Shown here: positions 50,755-62,803 of the stretch, in pieces
How the letters are laid out: each line of letters begins with the position of its first letter
Numbering within the stretch: the stretch's first letter is position 1
Source of the DNA: Cristatella mucedo
Taxonomy: Eukaryota; Bryozoa; Phylactolaemata; Cristatellidae
Assembly: GCA_009760855.2 (NCBI GenBank)
Contig: WPIO01000013.1
Location: forward strand, 217,501-281,500
DNA length: 64,000 nt
Direction of reading: 5' to 3'
Notes under the pieces: model-generated
Told to the model about the DNA's origin: nothing
Databases searched by the model: none
Seen by the model: only the letters and a program-made list of their open reading frames with translations
Position numbers and translations under genes: made by a program

Positions 50755-52160
50755 GAGCCGTCAGTCTGGAGTGAGTTCCAGTCTTTTTGGGAGCATGCAA
50801 ACTTAAAGCTCGGTCTCCAAAGGAGTTGAGGTTCAGGCGAGGTACAGCTAAATGATTTTATTTAGAAAAGCGGGTCATACGATGCCTAGCCAGGTGTGAG
50901 TAGTTCTGATAGGTAGGCTGGAGCCAGAGAATAAAGAGACCTGCACGTGAGTGACAGAACCTTGAAGTCGACACACTGCTTGCCTGGGAGCCAGTGCAAA
51001 TCGGCTAGAAATGGTGCGATGTGGCAGCTGACACGCTCTAGACATGCAAGCCTAGCTGCAGAGTTGTGCACCAACTGTAAGCACCTGATTGGACAGGTCG
51101 GTAGACCAGCCAGCCGTGAGTTGCAGAAGTCGAGACGGGATGTTACAAATGCATCGGCCAATTTAGATGTAGTAGCTCTGTCCAAGAAAGCCCGAATTTT
51201 TTAGTAATTCCAGATTCCAGCCAGAATTGACTGTGGAGCTGATATGGTCGTCTAGTGAGAGGTCACTTTGGGGAAGAACACCTAGACTTCATGCAGATGC
51301 AAGAGGAGATAATACAAACTAATAATAACAATTAATTTGTATAGCGCCCTCAGATAAACGAATCTCTGTCTAGGCACTTTGCAGATGTTGTATAGAAAGC
51401 ATGACCAAATGATCGGTGGTAACATGCCCGAGCAGGCACAGAGTAAGCAGCCATATGCACATGAAGGACGAATGCTAGCTAGCATAGGCAATTTTGGGCG
51501 CTAACTTTCCAATTTCTGAGTCACACTTGTTTTATGCATCACTTGTAAATTGGTTTTAATAGTAATTTAATTTGAGAAAGTTTGCAGCCAGTCATGTGCG
51601 GATATCAGCAATACATGCGGCAAGGGTTTTGAGAAAGTTCGTCGTGCTGGAGGGCTGGGATTGATAAGCAAACGTACAAGTGTGTGTCGTCCGCATAGAC
51701 GTGAACGCCTAGATTGTGCTTGGCGATCACGTCGACACTTGGAAGAGTTGAAACTCTGAAAAGATGCTGACCAAACATGGAGCCCTGAGGTATGATCCCA
51801 TACTTCCTCGGACGATCTTGTTCTGTGCACATCAGTAATTTAGAGTTTCCCACAGAGATAGGTCCTAAACCATCGCAGAGCATTGCTAGTGCGGGCCCGG
51901 GCGAGATGAGAAGCACTCGTGAAGGACTTGATGATCGATAGTATCAAACTCGGCCGAAAGATCAAGCAAAACAAGCTGAGAGACTTTACCTAAGTATGCA
52001 TTCCTGAGGAGGTCTTTATGCACCCTAGGCAATGCTGACTCTGTTGAGAGAGAATAGCTCTAAAATCAGACTGGAACTTGCTTGCAAGGTTTGAGGTTTC
52101 AATGTAAGAGCTCAGCTGGTCTGCCACAAGTCGTTTCAGTGACCGCGATACGACATTGGA
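50755..52160 (-). mobile_element. LINE-A copy containing a nested LINE-A 3' fragment
   Basis: Antisense C-terminal region (SRLDFCNSRLAGLPTC on the - strand near 51120) to 51317, then a 3' fragment with its own TAA start at 51318-51480. Antisense RT sequence follows (cgcatagacgtgaacgcctag, antisense to the YADD region) to about 52160. Confidence 0.72.
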
Positions 52161-52474
52161 ATTAGGTCATTGATCTACCACGAAAACCCCGTGCATCCGC
52201 TTCCTCTACAAACAACTCACACCTCGATCCCCGACTTTTCGCTCGGTCAAGTTTTCAGCACCATTCACCTCCGCATCATTCTCCCGTGGCACAATCAAGT
52301 CAGCAATGGCATCTTTTTAAGGCAGTGACCGTAGAAGAATAACCGGCCGCATATGCTCGTAACTGTAGCAGATAGCCAAGGAGAGACGACGCACCCCACG
52401 GTGGCCTAACAACCTTGATACACACTACCAGGCACCAGTGACGTGGCGCCTGGTAGTATACGGCACGGGCACGG

Positions 52475-52660
52475 TATAAGCAGGTACATACGCACGAAGG
52501 ACGAATCACAAAGACCCGCTACATGCTGCAATAAACAGGCGCGTTTCAAGCTTCTGTTTAGGTGTCACCGTGTCATATGACGTTGCGAAGCGCGTCGGTA
52601 GTGAGTTCCAGGCTTTGGGAGCGTACGAAACAAAGACACGGTCTCCAACGATAACGTGCA
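52475..52660 (-). mobile_element. LINE-A C-terminal fragment
   Basis: Antisense match to the end of the LINE-A coding region (gtgagttccaggctttgggagc; acacggtctccaa), bounded on both sides by unrelated sequence. Confidence 0.65.
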
Positions 52661-52894
52661 CAATGTCGACGAGCACAGCGTGATCAGAGGTTACACGGAC
52701 ATTGCCAGCATGTAAAATAGGGTCATAATGCACATATGGTAATGTAAGCGCACTGTAGCTTAGTCTTATGAATGCTTATGGCTCAGCCCCCCCCCCCCCG
52801 CGGCCCGATAATTAGTCCAGGTTGGCACCCAAGAAAGTTAGGGACCTCTGATGTCCGAGTGGCGCGAAGTTCCAAATGATTTTTGCGATGGCCC

Positions 52895-53080
52895 ACGTCT
52901 TAGCTTATGGGTAAGGTGTATGCACTTGATGACCGAGGTCGCGGGTTTCAGTCCTGAAGCAGGTTTCGTTTATTGCCAGCTGTGAGGGGGGCCCGGCGGG
53001 TGGGGGAGAGATAGCCGCGAAGGCTCTTCTGCCGCTACATAAATGCGGCTTTTAAATCAGCTAATCTTTACTTGACTTTT
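52895..53080 (+). mobile_element. SINE-2, diverged
   Basis: Head with tatgggtaaggtg and gaccgaggtcgcgggtttca, body cgaaggctcttctgccgct, tail aaatcagctaat. Confidence 0.65.
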
Positions 53081-53125
53081 ACTAGCTCAAGACTGACTGA
53101 CAGTAGCATGCTGCATATAATTAAG

Positions 53126-53215
53126 GGTCAGCTGATTCAACAGCCTCAGCCTATGCATGTGATCCCCTCCTGCCTGCACTGAGACAGCATAGATAAAACA
53201 AGGGGCAAAGTTCAC
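53126..53215 (-). mobile_element. SINE-2 tail fragment
   Basis: Antisense agctgattcaacagcctcag followed by degraded body sequence; the head is missing. Confidence 0.45.
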
Positions 53216-53500
53216 TCGCTGACTTTAGGTCGTGGTCGTCGCTGCCAAACCGAAGAGCTGCTCGCAGCCTCGACAGCACCGGAACCGATACAGCGTATTC
53301 CTTACACACTTTGCACTCAGAGCTACGAGGTCACGTATTAACCTGACGATGTAGCAGGATCGAAATAGTGCTTGCAGCCTGCCCTTCACGCAACATGGGA
53401 AGCATTCGTAGATGATGTTCGACAATAGTGCATTCGCTGTACCACTCGTACATTCGGCACGAATTGCTGCACCAGCGGCTCCTCAAAAACTTAAAACGAA

Positions 53501-53574
53501 CGTCCCTGGGTGGGCTCGAACCACCAACCTTACGGTTAACAGCCGTACGCGCTAACCAGTTGCGCCACAGAGAC
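53501..53574 (-). tRNA. tRNA-Asn (GTT)
   Basis: The 74-nt cloverleaf on the - strand has acceptor GTCTCTG paired with CAGGGAC, D-arm GCGC/GCGC, and anticodon stem TACGG/CCGTA around loop CTGTTAA (anticodon GTT). The T-arm is GGTGG-TTCGAGC-CCACC, with discriminator G. There is no intron. The Pol III terminators TTTT and TTTTT follow within about 16 nt on the - strand. The A and B boxes are intact. Confidence 0.95.
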
Positions 53575-54017
53575 TCATTGAATTGCGACTGCTAACCCTA
53601 AGTTATTCCGATCGAAACGTGTCCTGCATAATTAGCCAGTTGCGAGGAGAGCTGCAAGAATATTACGACATCCCACGAGGATATATTTAAACTCGTTTGT
53701 ACCGGCCAAAGTTGTTGCCTAAGTTTCCGCTTCCGCTCGACGCCCGCGTGTCCAGCAGCTACCTGTAAGTTAAACAAGCCCCTAGCCGAGACTTCCGGGA
53801 AAAGCTCGAAACTACGGGCGGCCATTGAACGACCTCGACCAGGTCAAGTACGGCTGTATGCTTGCGGGTACTCCAGCTTGTACTGCAGAGCATTGTGGCC
53901 ACAATAGATAGTGAAGTCGCTTACCGTTAGCAGCCTAGGCTAATGCGAGTAGTTTTATTCAGAGTAATGGTTTTTTGTGTAATTACACGGACTACGCTGC
54001 CGCTGGCTCAGAGAAAA

Positions 54018-54186
54018 GCCGTAATGGCGCACTAGGTAAGGCGGTTGCTTTTCACGACCTCGGTCCCGAAGTCGTGGGTTCGAATCCTGCTGTGGGCGAT
54101 CCTTTGTTGCCGCTGCAAACGGTGGTGATAGTCGTGAGGTTCTTCTGTCGCTATCCAAAAAGAGGCTGTCAAATAAGCTAGTATTT
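54018..54186 (+). mobile_element. SINE-2, first of a head-to-tail pair
   Basis: A-box region TGGCGCACTAGGTAAGGC, perfect Pol III B box GGTTCGAATCC, body ttcttctgtcgctatcc, tail aaataagctagtattta. Confidence 0.82.
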
Positions 54187-54190
54187 ACTG

Positions 54191-54345
54191 GTGCGCCGTG
54201 ATGGCACACTTGGTAAGGTGGTTGCTTTTCACGATCTCGGTCCGAGGTCGTGGGTTCGAATCCTGCATTGGGCAATTCTGTATTGCAACTGCAAGCGGCT
54301 GTCGCTATACAAAGAGGTTATTAAATCAGCTAGTATTTATGTAAA
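54191..54345 (+). mobile_element. SINE-2, second of a head-to-tail pair
   Basis: A-box region TGGCACACTTGGTAAGGTGG and perfect B box GGTTCGAATCC. The body is shorter than in its neighbour, with the tail taaatcagctagtattta. Confidence 0.82.
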
Positions 54346-56834
54346 GGCAAAGTTACGACACCGGTGCTTTGGATGTCGCGTGCGGCGCACAGCCGTGGCC
54401 GGCGTTTCCACTAGGCGAACGAGGCAATCGCCCAAGGCGCTGGGCTGAGTGAGGCACTAGAAAAAAACTAGAAAACTAAAACATAGCTTTTACCTTTTGG
54501 CAATGTGTTAATAACTCGCTAACTAACCAATTCCGTACCGAAGCATTTTAGCAGTTTATCGAATGAATATCGCGGAAAGTCGACGTAAAAGATTCTCCGA
54601 CAATTGCAGGAGAAACGGGTGGCGGTGCGAACTGTGTGCGATGGAGATGCGAGATGCGAGGGATTCGAGGACAGATCACGTGATTCGAGGACCGTGCTCT
54701 TTCCGGTGCTTCTTATTTCTTGCGTGGCGCACGACTGTGCATATCAGGGATCATGGGCAGTGGCTCGTTGCGCGCCTCGTACGTCGAGCAAAAAGAGCAG
54801 ACTCTATTTATTTATCGGATTCTATATATTTATTTATTGGACTTCTTGCGCGCGTAAGCAGCATCTATGACACGACGAAAGATTTCGCACGCCACGATGC
54901 GTCTCCATTACGATATTTGCTAGCTCATGTGCCGAGCCAATAGAATTGGTGCGGAGAGTCCTTCTCGGCTATCCGAGCGAAGATCGGGTCTTACACAGCA
55001 GCCCGACAGCCGGTCCATTCGCGGCTGTCAAACGGCGGCTCCAGCTAAACCAGCCAGATTGTGACTGATAGCCGCTATTCGCTATCATTTGATTATGCGA
55101 TAATCTACGGCCGAGATCGCACAAAAGCCGGCATCTTGACGTAGGCAGTCGGTTGCGATTCTGAACTGGGTGTTGGCATTTGAGCTGATTTGAGCTCTAG
55201 GCCGGAAAGCCGTCGGTGGCCACGTCGCGGCCACTGCTGAATACCAGTAGCCATCTGCTGTTGTCACGTGGTCTCTCGTCTTCGCTTCGGATAGGGATTT
55301 GATACGGAAAGGAATGAGCGCTCTTCGTCACTGCTCCTGCTGCTGTCGGCGTACCAGAGTGCAGTAATACGTTGGCACGAGTAGGGCAGCTTTAGGATAG
55401 ATTCAATGGATGCCGTGCGTGAACGCTGACTCGGGCGATACATGTAAACAACAAGTACGAGATATGGGAATCTTTTGGAAACGCGATAGCGACGTACCGC
55501 TTTGAGTTATCAAAGTTGTTGATTCTTCATTGTGGTTGGCCCCAGTGGCCAGTGCTCGCACGCATTCATCTCGCTGCGGGTATCTTTAGTTTGCTACCTC
55601 GTGTCAACTTTCAAACTGTGATGTGTGGCATGACGCGTGGAATGTTGCAGGCCAATAAAATTCGTATACGATGCAGTAGCGTTTTTGTTTCTCTGCATTC
55701 AGTACACACGTTGGGCTTACTTGCTTTTTAATGGTTGCAGGCTGAATTGTCGATGCTGGCGCTGGTAATGCGTACAAGTATGAGTGTACGTGGAGAGGTT
55801 GACAGTCCATCCAAGGACAGAAGGCTACGCCGATAACAAGCCACGGTAATCATGCAAAATGGAAATCCTTACTTCCTTGTGCAAGCCTAACGTAGCAGTG
55901 TAGGCGAAACTAGTGTTACACCCATACTATTCCCACACATTGTGCTGGAAAAATGCACAAGCAGGTGAGAGACTAATGCACAGGCAGGTGAGGCTCAACT
56001 GCACAGTATGGTGAGAGAAAAGTGCGCAGGCAGGCGCGAGACTTTAGCAGACCAAGAGCTAAGCTCAAAATAAGGACAGTTTAGTCCATGTACTAGATCC
56101 GAAGCCAAAGCTTCTGTAAATACTGGACATTATTAACAATACGCTTGATAAAGCGACCCCTGAGAGCTCAATCTCTTTCTAGGCGCTTGCAATAATATCG
56201 ATTCGTAAAATATTCGGAAAATACTAGATATTGCTCAAGCAGCGACGAGTTGTCGAGTGCACCTCAGCTTTCTGGTCGTCCCGGTCTCATGCTAAAGGCT
56301 ACAGGGAGAATGTTCTTATGGAGATGCATTCTCCGCCTTCCATACAATGAGGACTTCATGAACTTACTTCGACAGCCGAGACATTTAGATACTTCTAGAT
56401 GAGATACTCAGGAAGCACACCGACCCGAGGCGAAATGAAGGTGATTGCACTGATCAATGTTTGTTCACGCGTACAGCTTACTATAACAGCCGATCGAAAA
56501 TGCTGCTTGCTATCCTGATAGCTAGATGTTGATGTATGTAATGACTTCTGATATGATCGATTAAAGTGCTCGTGGTCTTATAACTTTGCTGAAACTCCTG
56601 ATCGGAAATGCGAATCAGGACTGCTTTTTGAAAAGACAAGGTAGGATGCATAGATCGTGCATCGGGTGCTGTGCCCAAGTTGTGTGACTCGTGCATTCAT
56701 TCGGCGAGCCTAATCTGCAGTATCCATGTGTGCTAAACACAAGCATAACCGCCATGAAAAAGCATTTCTATTAATGATAATTATTATGGCTGCGTAAACG
56801 ACCTCTGAGGATTTAAACAAAAGCAAAAGGCGAA
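54346..56834. other. Intergenic, unassigned
   Basis: Apart from a LINE-A 3' scrap (about 56138-56195, aagcgacccctgagagctc) no gene or repeat family is recognised. At 55960-56040 there are three loose repeats of cacaggcaggtga-like sequence. Confidence 0.45.
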
Positions 56835-56908
56835 CGTCCCTGGGTGGGCTCGAACCACCAACCTTACGGTTAACAGCCGTACGCGCTAACCAGTTGCGCC
56901 ACAGAGAC
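56835..56908 (-). tRNA. tRNA-Asn (GTT), second copy
   Basis: Identical over all 74 nt to the copy 3.3 kb away, including the TACGG/CCGTA anticodon stem, but with unrelated flanks. TTTT terminators follow on the - strand. It is a true gene rather than a SINE head, since no SINE body or tail follows. Confidence 0.95.
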
Positions 56909-57523
56909 TTGAACAGTGTCCGCTACGTTCGCTACTTAATGTATGCTTTGCCAGAACTATGCATAATGAGCCCCCTTACTTAGTCAGAGGACGTCCAGCT
57001 GACGGAAATAAATTCGAGCAATTGCGGCAAGTAACAGCTGTGTATATAAATGCTAGAGGCCGCTGCTCCCAGCTGATTAATCAATTCAGTAGGGATACTA
57101 ATAGTTCTTTTTAAAGACGCGCGATAAGAAACTTAATCTTTATTCAGACACTATACTAGTCGTCACAAGCGAAGCATTATCCAATAGTCGATGTAAAGCA
57201 AGGTATTCTGCTTAGGAAGGAGGGTAAAAGCACGCACGAGACTTCCGGTCGCTCTTTAGGTAGGAAAGGTTAGTACTTTATTAATCGCACGCAGGCAATC
57301 GAAGCGCGTGGTAAAAAGGCCACAGGTCCACTGGGACGCTCTGTAAAATCAATTCGCTGCTGCCCTGAGTCGCAGCGCGAAAAGCTTCTGAACGCACGAC
57401 CGCATACAAGGCACGCCGCCATTACATCCGAAATGCGGCGTAGAGTGGCACAGGTTTCAGTTTCCGGCAAGCGTGTCAGTGAGTCAGGAGATGACGCAGG
57501 ATGATGCCTGCCGGTGCCGCGCC

Positions 57524-57668
57524 AGTTCGGCCGAGCCGGTAAGAAGCTCACCCGATCGTGGTGAATGCATTTGCTGGCCGAAGTAGTGGGCTCGAGCCCC
57601 GTGGCGGCGTGTGCGAAGCGTTTAAAAAATAGAGACCAAGTTCTCTTAGGATGCCATCCAAATTAGCG
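57524..57668 (+). mobile_element. SINE-1
   Basis: Head gccgcgccagttcggccgag, B-box region gtgggctcgagccccg, tail gaccaagttctcttaggatg. Followed 50 bp on by a second, headless copy. Confidence 0.78.
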
Positions 57669-57714
57669 CTTTTTCAATGAGCTCAAATATTTGGGAGCAT
57701 AACAACTGAAGACC

Positions 57715-57837
57715 CGCGAGTCACGTGCTCGCCTTTCAACGACCGAAGTCTCGGGCTTAAGATGACGAGCGGCATGTGTAAAGCGCCTGCATAGAGATTA
57801 AGCTCACTTAGGGCGCTACGCAAATCGATTGTATCTA
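57715..57837 (+). mobile_element. SINE-1, 5'-truncated
   Basis: Begins inside the tRNA-like head (acgtgctcgcctttcaacg) and ends gattaagctcacttagggcg plus ctacgcaaatcg. Confidence 0.65.
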
Positions 57838-57857
57838 ATTACTTTTTTTGTAAGGCT

Positions 57858-58217
57858 CGTGTGCTCCCAAAGCCTGGAACTCCCTCCCGACCTGCGTCAG
57901 AACATCCCCTGACCTGACCACATTTAAAAGAAACTTAAAAACACACCTATTTAGGACAGCATTTAGTGGGTCCCTGTGATTCGTCCTTGTTGTGCTTATG
58001 CGTGCTGACACTGTGCATGCTGCCACTAACCACATTTGCATGCTGACCCTGTGCATGTCACCCCTAACCATATTATTCATTTTGTTTGTTTTTCAAGCAT
58101 GATTTTACTTACTATTCTATTGCGTATCACTTTGCAGCAAATGTAAAGCGCCTAGAAAGAGATTAAGTTCTCTGAGGGCGCTTTATCAAGTGCAATATTA
58201 TTATTATTATTATTAAG
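57858..58217 (+). mobile_element. LINE-A 3' fragment with ATT tail
   Basis: Begins gtgctcccaaagcctggaac (KAWNSL) and continues through an intact 3' UTR to ctctgagggcgctttatcaag and (ATT)n at 58197-58217. One of the least diverged copies; a strongly 5'-truncated insertion. Confidence 0.88.
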
Positions 58218-58354
58218 GCGCCGCCGGCGACGGTGTTTGAAGTTGGCTAGGGGTACAAGTGAGCGACCAGAGCGGGATGACCGGACGGTGCCGCAGACGT
58301 CCGGAAGTGTAACTCAATCAGACAGGTGCGCCCAAGCAAGAAAACGGATGCACT

Positions 58355-58592
58355 TAAACGGGTGAATTACCAGGGTCTTGAAGTCGATACGTTGATTGAT
58401 AGGCAGCCTGCGCTGCTGGCTGGTGAGCAGTGGCGTAATGTGGCAGCTGCAAAGCTTATGACAAAGAAGTGCAGCTGCTGAGTATTGCACCGATTGCTAA
58501 GCATGTTGTTATTTCTCGCGATGCAAGACCTACGAATAGGGAGTTACAGTTGTCTAGTCGGGATGTCACGAATGCATGGACCAGCTTGGCTA
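58355..58592 (-). mobile_element. LINE-A coding fragment
   Basis: Antisense sequence cagggtcttgaagtcgatacg ... gtagtgagttac-like region ... gggatgtcacgaatgcatgg, corresponding to the LINE-A segment around SRLDFCNS. It is cut off by a LINE-B copy at 58593. Confidence 0.6.
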
Positions 58593-59016
58593 TGTATCTT
58601 GTATCTCCGTCTGTAACTCGACACAGCCATTAAGACTAAGTGGGTGCTACGCCGGAGAGTTTTGCATAGCGCACTCACTGCGTAAGTGGCTTTCGGTACG
58701 CACCCGGTAGCCAACAGACTTCGTCTCACGCCGTTAAGAGAAAGCCGGAAGCATAGCAGAGTCAGGAGAACAGTTGAGGTAGCGAGTAATATGGAAGTAG
58801 CAGCTCAGGACGGCTGGAAAGAATGTGCAATAGTCGGGCAGCAGAAGATTAGCTGTCGTTGCATAAGAATCATGCAAGTAAGTTCCACAGTCTAGGGCCT
58901 GCAGAGCTAAAGCTACTGTCGCCAACGGTCTTTAAGTAAAGGAATGTAACAGCTAATGTATCGTCAATTACCCGTGGGCACGAGGAGGCTGCAACTGGTG
59001 CAGTAGTTCAGCTAGG
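58593..59016 (-). mobile_element. LINE-B 3' fragment
   Basis: Starts tatctccgtctgtaactcg and reads antisense through the family B 3' UTR and the LWNSLPQF region to cagctaggtgcc. Diverged. Confidence 0.72.
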
Positions 59017-59344
59017 TGCCCATAAACAATCAAACCCAAATTTTCGCAATGTTAAGTGGGTGAAACAAGGCATATTTTACTGTGAAACTGTTAGGCTCAT
59101 CTCGTGCCAAGTCATTCCGTAAGAGTAAACCAGGATTCAGTGTTTGAGGCTAAAGGTGTTATGTAGGCAGAGCCGATCTGGATGCGTATGTTTTCCAGTT
59201 TCTGAGTAACACTCTAATTGCACGTCATTAAAAGGTTGATTTCCTCATTAAATTTGGTCGAACATGTGATGCCATCCGAGAGAATGAACACCTCAGCAAT
59301 GCAGTACAATACAATACAGTACAATACAGGCCGTTAAGCTTACA

Positions 59345-59540
59345 GAGTTTAATAATAACAATAATAATAATAATGCACTTGATAAAGCGCCCTCAGAGAA
59401 CTCAATCTCTCTCTAGGCGCCTTACATTTGCTGCAAAGGGAAACGCAATTGAATGGTGAGTAAAATCATGCTTGATAAACAAGCAAATGAATAACATGGT
59501 TAGGGGTGACATGCACAGGGTCAAGACAAGATGTCACAAG
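59345..59540 (-). mobile_element. LINE-A 3' fragment with unusual inner junction
   Basis: (TAA)n at 59350-59375, antisense 3' UTR to gtgacatgcacagggtc, then immediately aagacaagatgtcacaa. The last motif normally lies in the coding region several hundred bases away. The same junction recurs near 61017. Confidence 0.75.
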
Positions 59541-59943
59541 CAGAGAGCGTCTGTATAAACTGCGAAGGAAAAGGTCTAAGCGATTAAAATGGTTCCCATG
59601 ATCCAAATTACGTCGAAAGCTCACCGAATGCTCGTTTTCAATTGACATCCGCTCTCTGAATTCTCCAACTGAATCGTATCATGCAAACAGCGGGTCTTCT
59701 TTTGAGTCGTACAGAGTTCTAGTAGGGTCAGTGTCCAGTCAATTTCTCTGCCTGTATAGAAACGAGGGCTTACTTCACTTGCATCCACCGACAAGATATT
59801 TAAGGTAGCTCGAGGAAGCTATTCGCAAACGCGTCAACTTGAAATGCACTATAGTTGATCTAATAGATCACTATTACTATTCATAATAATAATAATAACA
59901 ATGATAATACATTTGATAAAGCGCGCTCAGGGAGAACTCAATC

Positions 59944-60214
59944 TTACGCAACGACATTTACTCTCCAACTGCCGACTGTGGCACATCTTTTTCAGCGGTC
60001 CTGAACGCTACTTCTATGCTACTCACTACCTCAACTGCTCTCCTAACTCTGCTATGCTTCTCACTTTCTCTTTGTTGCGTGAGACGAAGTCTGTTGGCTA
60101 CCGAATGCGTACCGAAAGCCGCTTAGGCTGTGAGTGCGCCATACAAAACTCTCCTGCGTAACACCCACATGGTCTTTGTGACTTTGTGGAGTTACTGAAG
60201 GAGATACATTACAT
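59944..60214 (+). mobile_element. LINE-B 3' fragment inserted into a LINE-A copy
   Basis: Opens tacgcaacgacatttactc and ends with (ATTAC)n. CAATCT occurs directly before (59938-59943) and directly after the insert (ends acaatct at 60215-60221), a likely target duplication. Confidence 0.8.
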
Positions 60215-61181
60215 TACATTACAATCTCTTTCTGGGCACTTTACATTTGCCGCAAAGGAAGCAGAATCGAATGGTAAGTGGTAGCATGCTCAAAAATCAA
60301 CAAAAATAACATAGGGGTGACATGTACAGGGTTAGCATGAAAGTATGGTTAGTGGCAACATACACAGAGTCGCACGGATAAGCACATACATGTGGAATCA
60401 CAGGGACCCACTAAATGCTGTCATAAATGGGTGCTTTTTTAGTTTCTTTTTAAATGTGGTCAAGTCAGGGGATGTCGGGACGCAAGTCGAGAGTGAGTTC
60501 CAGGCTTTGGGAGCATACGTACTAAAGGCACGGTCTCCAAAGGATTTAAGATTTGTGCGAGGTATAGGTAAACAGTTAGATTACAAAAATGGGTGGTACG
60601 ATGCTCAGCCTGGTGTGGGAGTAGATTTGATACGTAAGCTGGAGCCAAAAAATGAAGGAAACTGAAAGTGAGTGACAAAACCTTGAATGCAATGCGTTGA
60701 TTGACTGGGAGCCAGTGCAGGTCGGTGAGAGGTGGTGAGATGTATCAAATGCGACGCTCATGACACAAACCTAGCTACAGAGTTTTGCACCAGCTGTAAT
60801 CGCCTGATTGCACATGCCGGTAGACCAGTAAATAGTGAGTTACCGTCAATGATAATAGTAAAAATAATAATGCACTTGACAAAGTTCCCTCAGAGAACTC
60901 AATCTCTTTCTAGGCGCTTTACATCTGCTGCAAAGGGAAACGAAATTGAATGGTGAGTAATATCATGCTTGATAAACAACATGAATAACATGGTTAGGGG
61001 TGACATGCACAGGGTCAAGACAAGATGTCACAAATGCGTGGACCTATTTAGATGTGGTATCCCTGTCTAAATGAACCCGAATTTTAGCAATGTTATGTAG
61101 TTAAAAGTAGGCAGACCTGGCTGTGGAATTGATGTGGTCGTCTAATGAAAGGTCACTTTGGAACATGACACCTAGATTTTG

Positions 61182-62803
61182 TAATGTGATGTAATGTGTC
61201 TCCGTCTGTAACTCCACAAAGCCACTAAAACTATGTAGGTGTTACGCAGGAGAGTTTTGTATAGCGAAACACACAGCTAAAGTGACTTTTGGTACGCATT
61301 CGGCAGTCAACCGACTTCATCTCACGAAACAAAGAGAAAGTGGGAAGCATAGCTGAGTCAGGAGAGCGGTTGAGGTAGTGAGTAGCATAGAAGTAGCGGC
61401 TCAGGACCGCTGAAAAGGATGAGCCATAGTCGGCAGCAGAAGAGTAGTTGTCGTTTCGTAAGAATTGTGTAAGCGTATTCCACAGTCTAGGTACTGCAGA
61501 GCTAAAGCTTCTGTTTCCAATGGTCTTTAAGCGGAGGAATGGCACAGCTAATTTATCGTCAATACAGGACCTGAGAGCACGAGGAGGCTGAAACTGATGC
61601 AGCAGTTCAGCTAGGTATGGAGGAGCCATGCCGTGGCGGGCCTTGTGGGTCAGCGTAACAGCTTTGCTCTGTATCCGTTGATCAACTGGCAGCCATCCTA
61701 GCTCTTTTAGAAAAGAAGACAAGTGGTCTAACTTCTTGGACTTGAAAACTAGCTTTGCAGGCATATTCATAGCATTTTGCAATGGCATAGTTGCTTTTCC
61801 CTAAACCCAGCCAAAAGGGAGTTACAATACTCAAGCCGAGACAGAACTAAGGAGCTAGATAATTTTTTGCAAGTCACTTTGGAGACAGCTCCTAATCTTA
61901 GATAGGGATCGGACGTGATGGAAAGCTGTAGAAGCAGTCTTCTGAATGCTTTTAAAATTTAGGCAGCTATCGAAAACGACACCTACATTTTAAGCACGTT
62001 GTGATGGTCTTACGACAGCATTAAATATTAGAAGAGTGAAGCCTTTTAATCCAGTCACGCGCTTAGAGTGTCCTATGACCAGCAGTTCGGTTTTATCGTC
62101 ATTTAGTTTCAAGAAATTTTCCGAAATCCAGGATCGAATGTCGGCAAGGCAAGCGTTCAGTTTATCAGTTGCTTCAGCAGAGTCCGACGGTTTGAATGAC
62201 AAAAACAGCCGAGTATCTTCAGCATAACAGTGATATCCTATTCCAGGAGCCTTAATTACTTTTCCCAGAGGTTGGGTATAAATGGAGAACAGCAAGGGAC
62301 CGAGGACTGACCCTTGAGGGACTCCACGAGTGACCCGTCTTGTGGGTGAGACCTGACCCACACACGACACGGATTAACACGCTCAGACAAGTTCGATTTA
62401 AACACGCAAGTGCCTAGTCTGCCAGACCGATCGTTGTTCTAAATCGTTCAAGTAGGATATCGTGATACATGGTGTCGAAGGCTGCTGATAGATCTAGCAG
62501 AGCTAGGGTAGTGACATTCCCGTCATCGTTGCAGCATAGAATGTCATTGTAAGCACGAAGGAGAGCAGTTTCAGAGGAGTGCTGCTTCTTAAACCACGAT
62601 TGAAATGTTTATAACGTTTCATTCTTTTCAATATGTACAACCAGCTGTTTAGCGAAAATTGTTCCAAGAATCTTTGACATAAAAGGAAGAAAGGAAACTG
62701 GAGAATAGCTTGCCATGAATTCTGTATCTAATGCAGACTTTCTAAGTAGCGATATTATTTTTAGTTTATCGATATAATTTTATCGATATTTGTATCGATA
62801 GTA
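61182..62803 (-). mobile_element. LINE-B copy with RT domain, inserted into LINE-A
   Basis: The antisense element from its TAATG tail (61182) to 62803 is flanked by ATTTTG at 61176-61181 and 62804-62809. It holds a C-terminal frame (61788-61231; LKELGWLPVDQRIQSKAV ... LWNTLTQFLRND) and an RT frame (62370-61990; GVPQGSVLGPLLFSIYTQ). The catalytic box reads YAEDTRLF instead of YADDT. Stops separate the two frames, so it is dead. Confidence 0.82.

Noticed and set aside
54018-54345. tRNA genes
   Set aside because: The tRNA-like heads lack a proper acceptor stem and are followed by the SINE-2 body and tail seen in several other copies.
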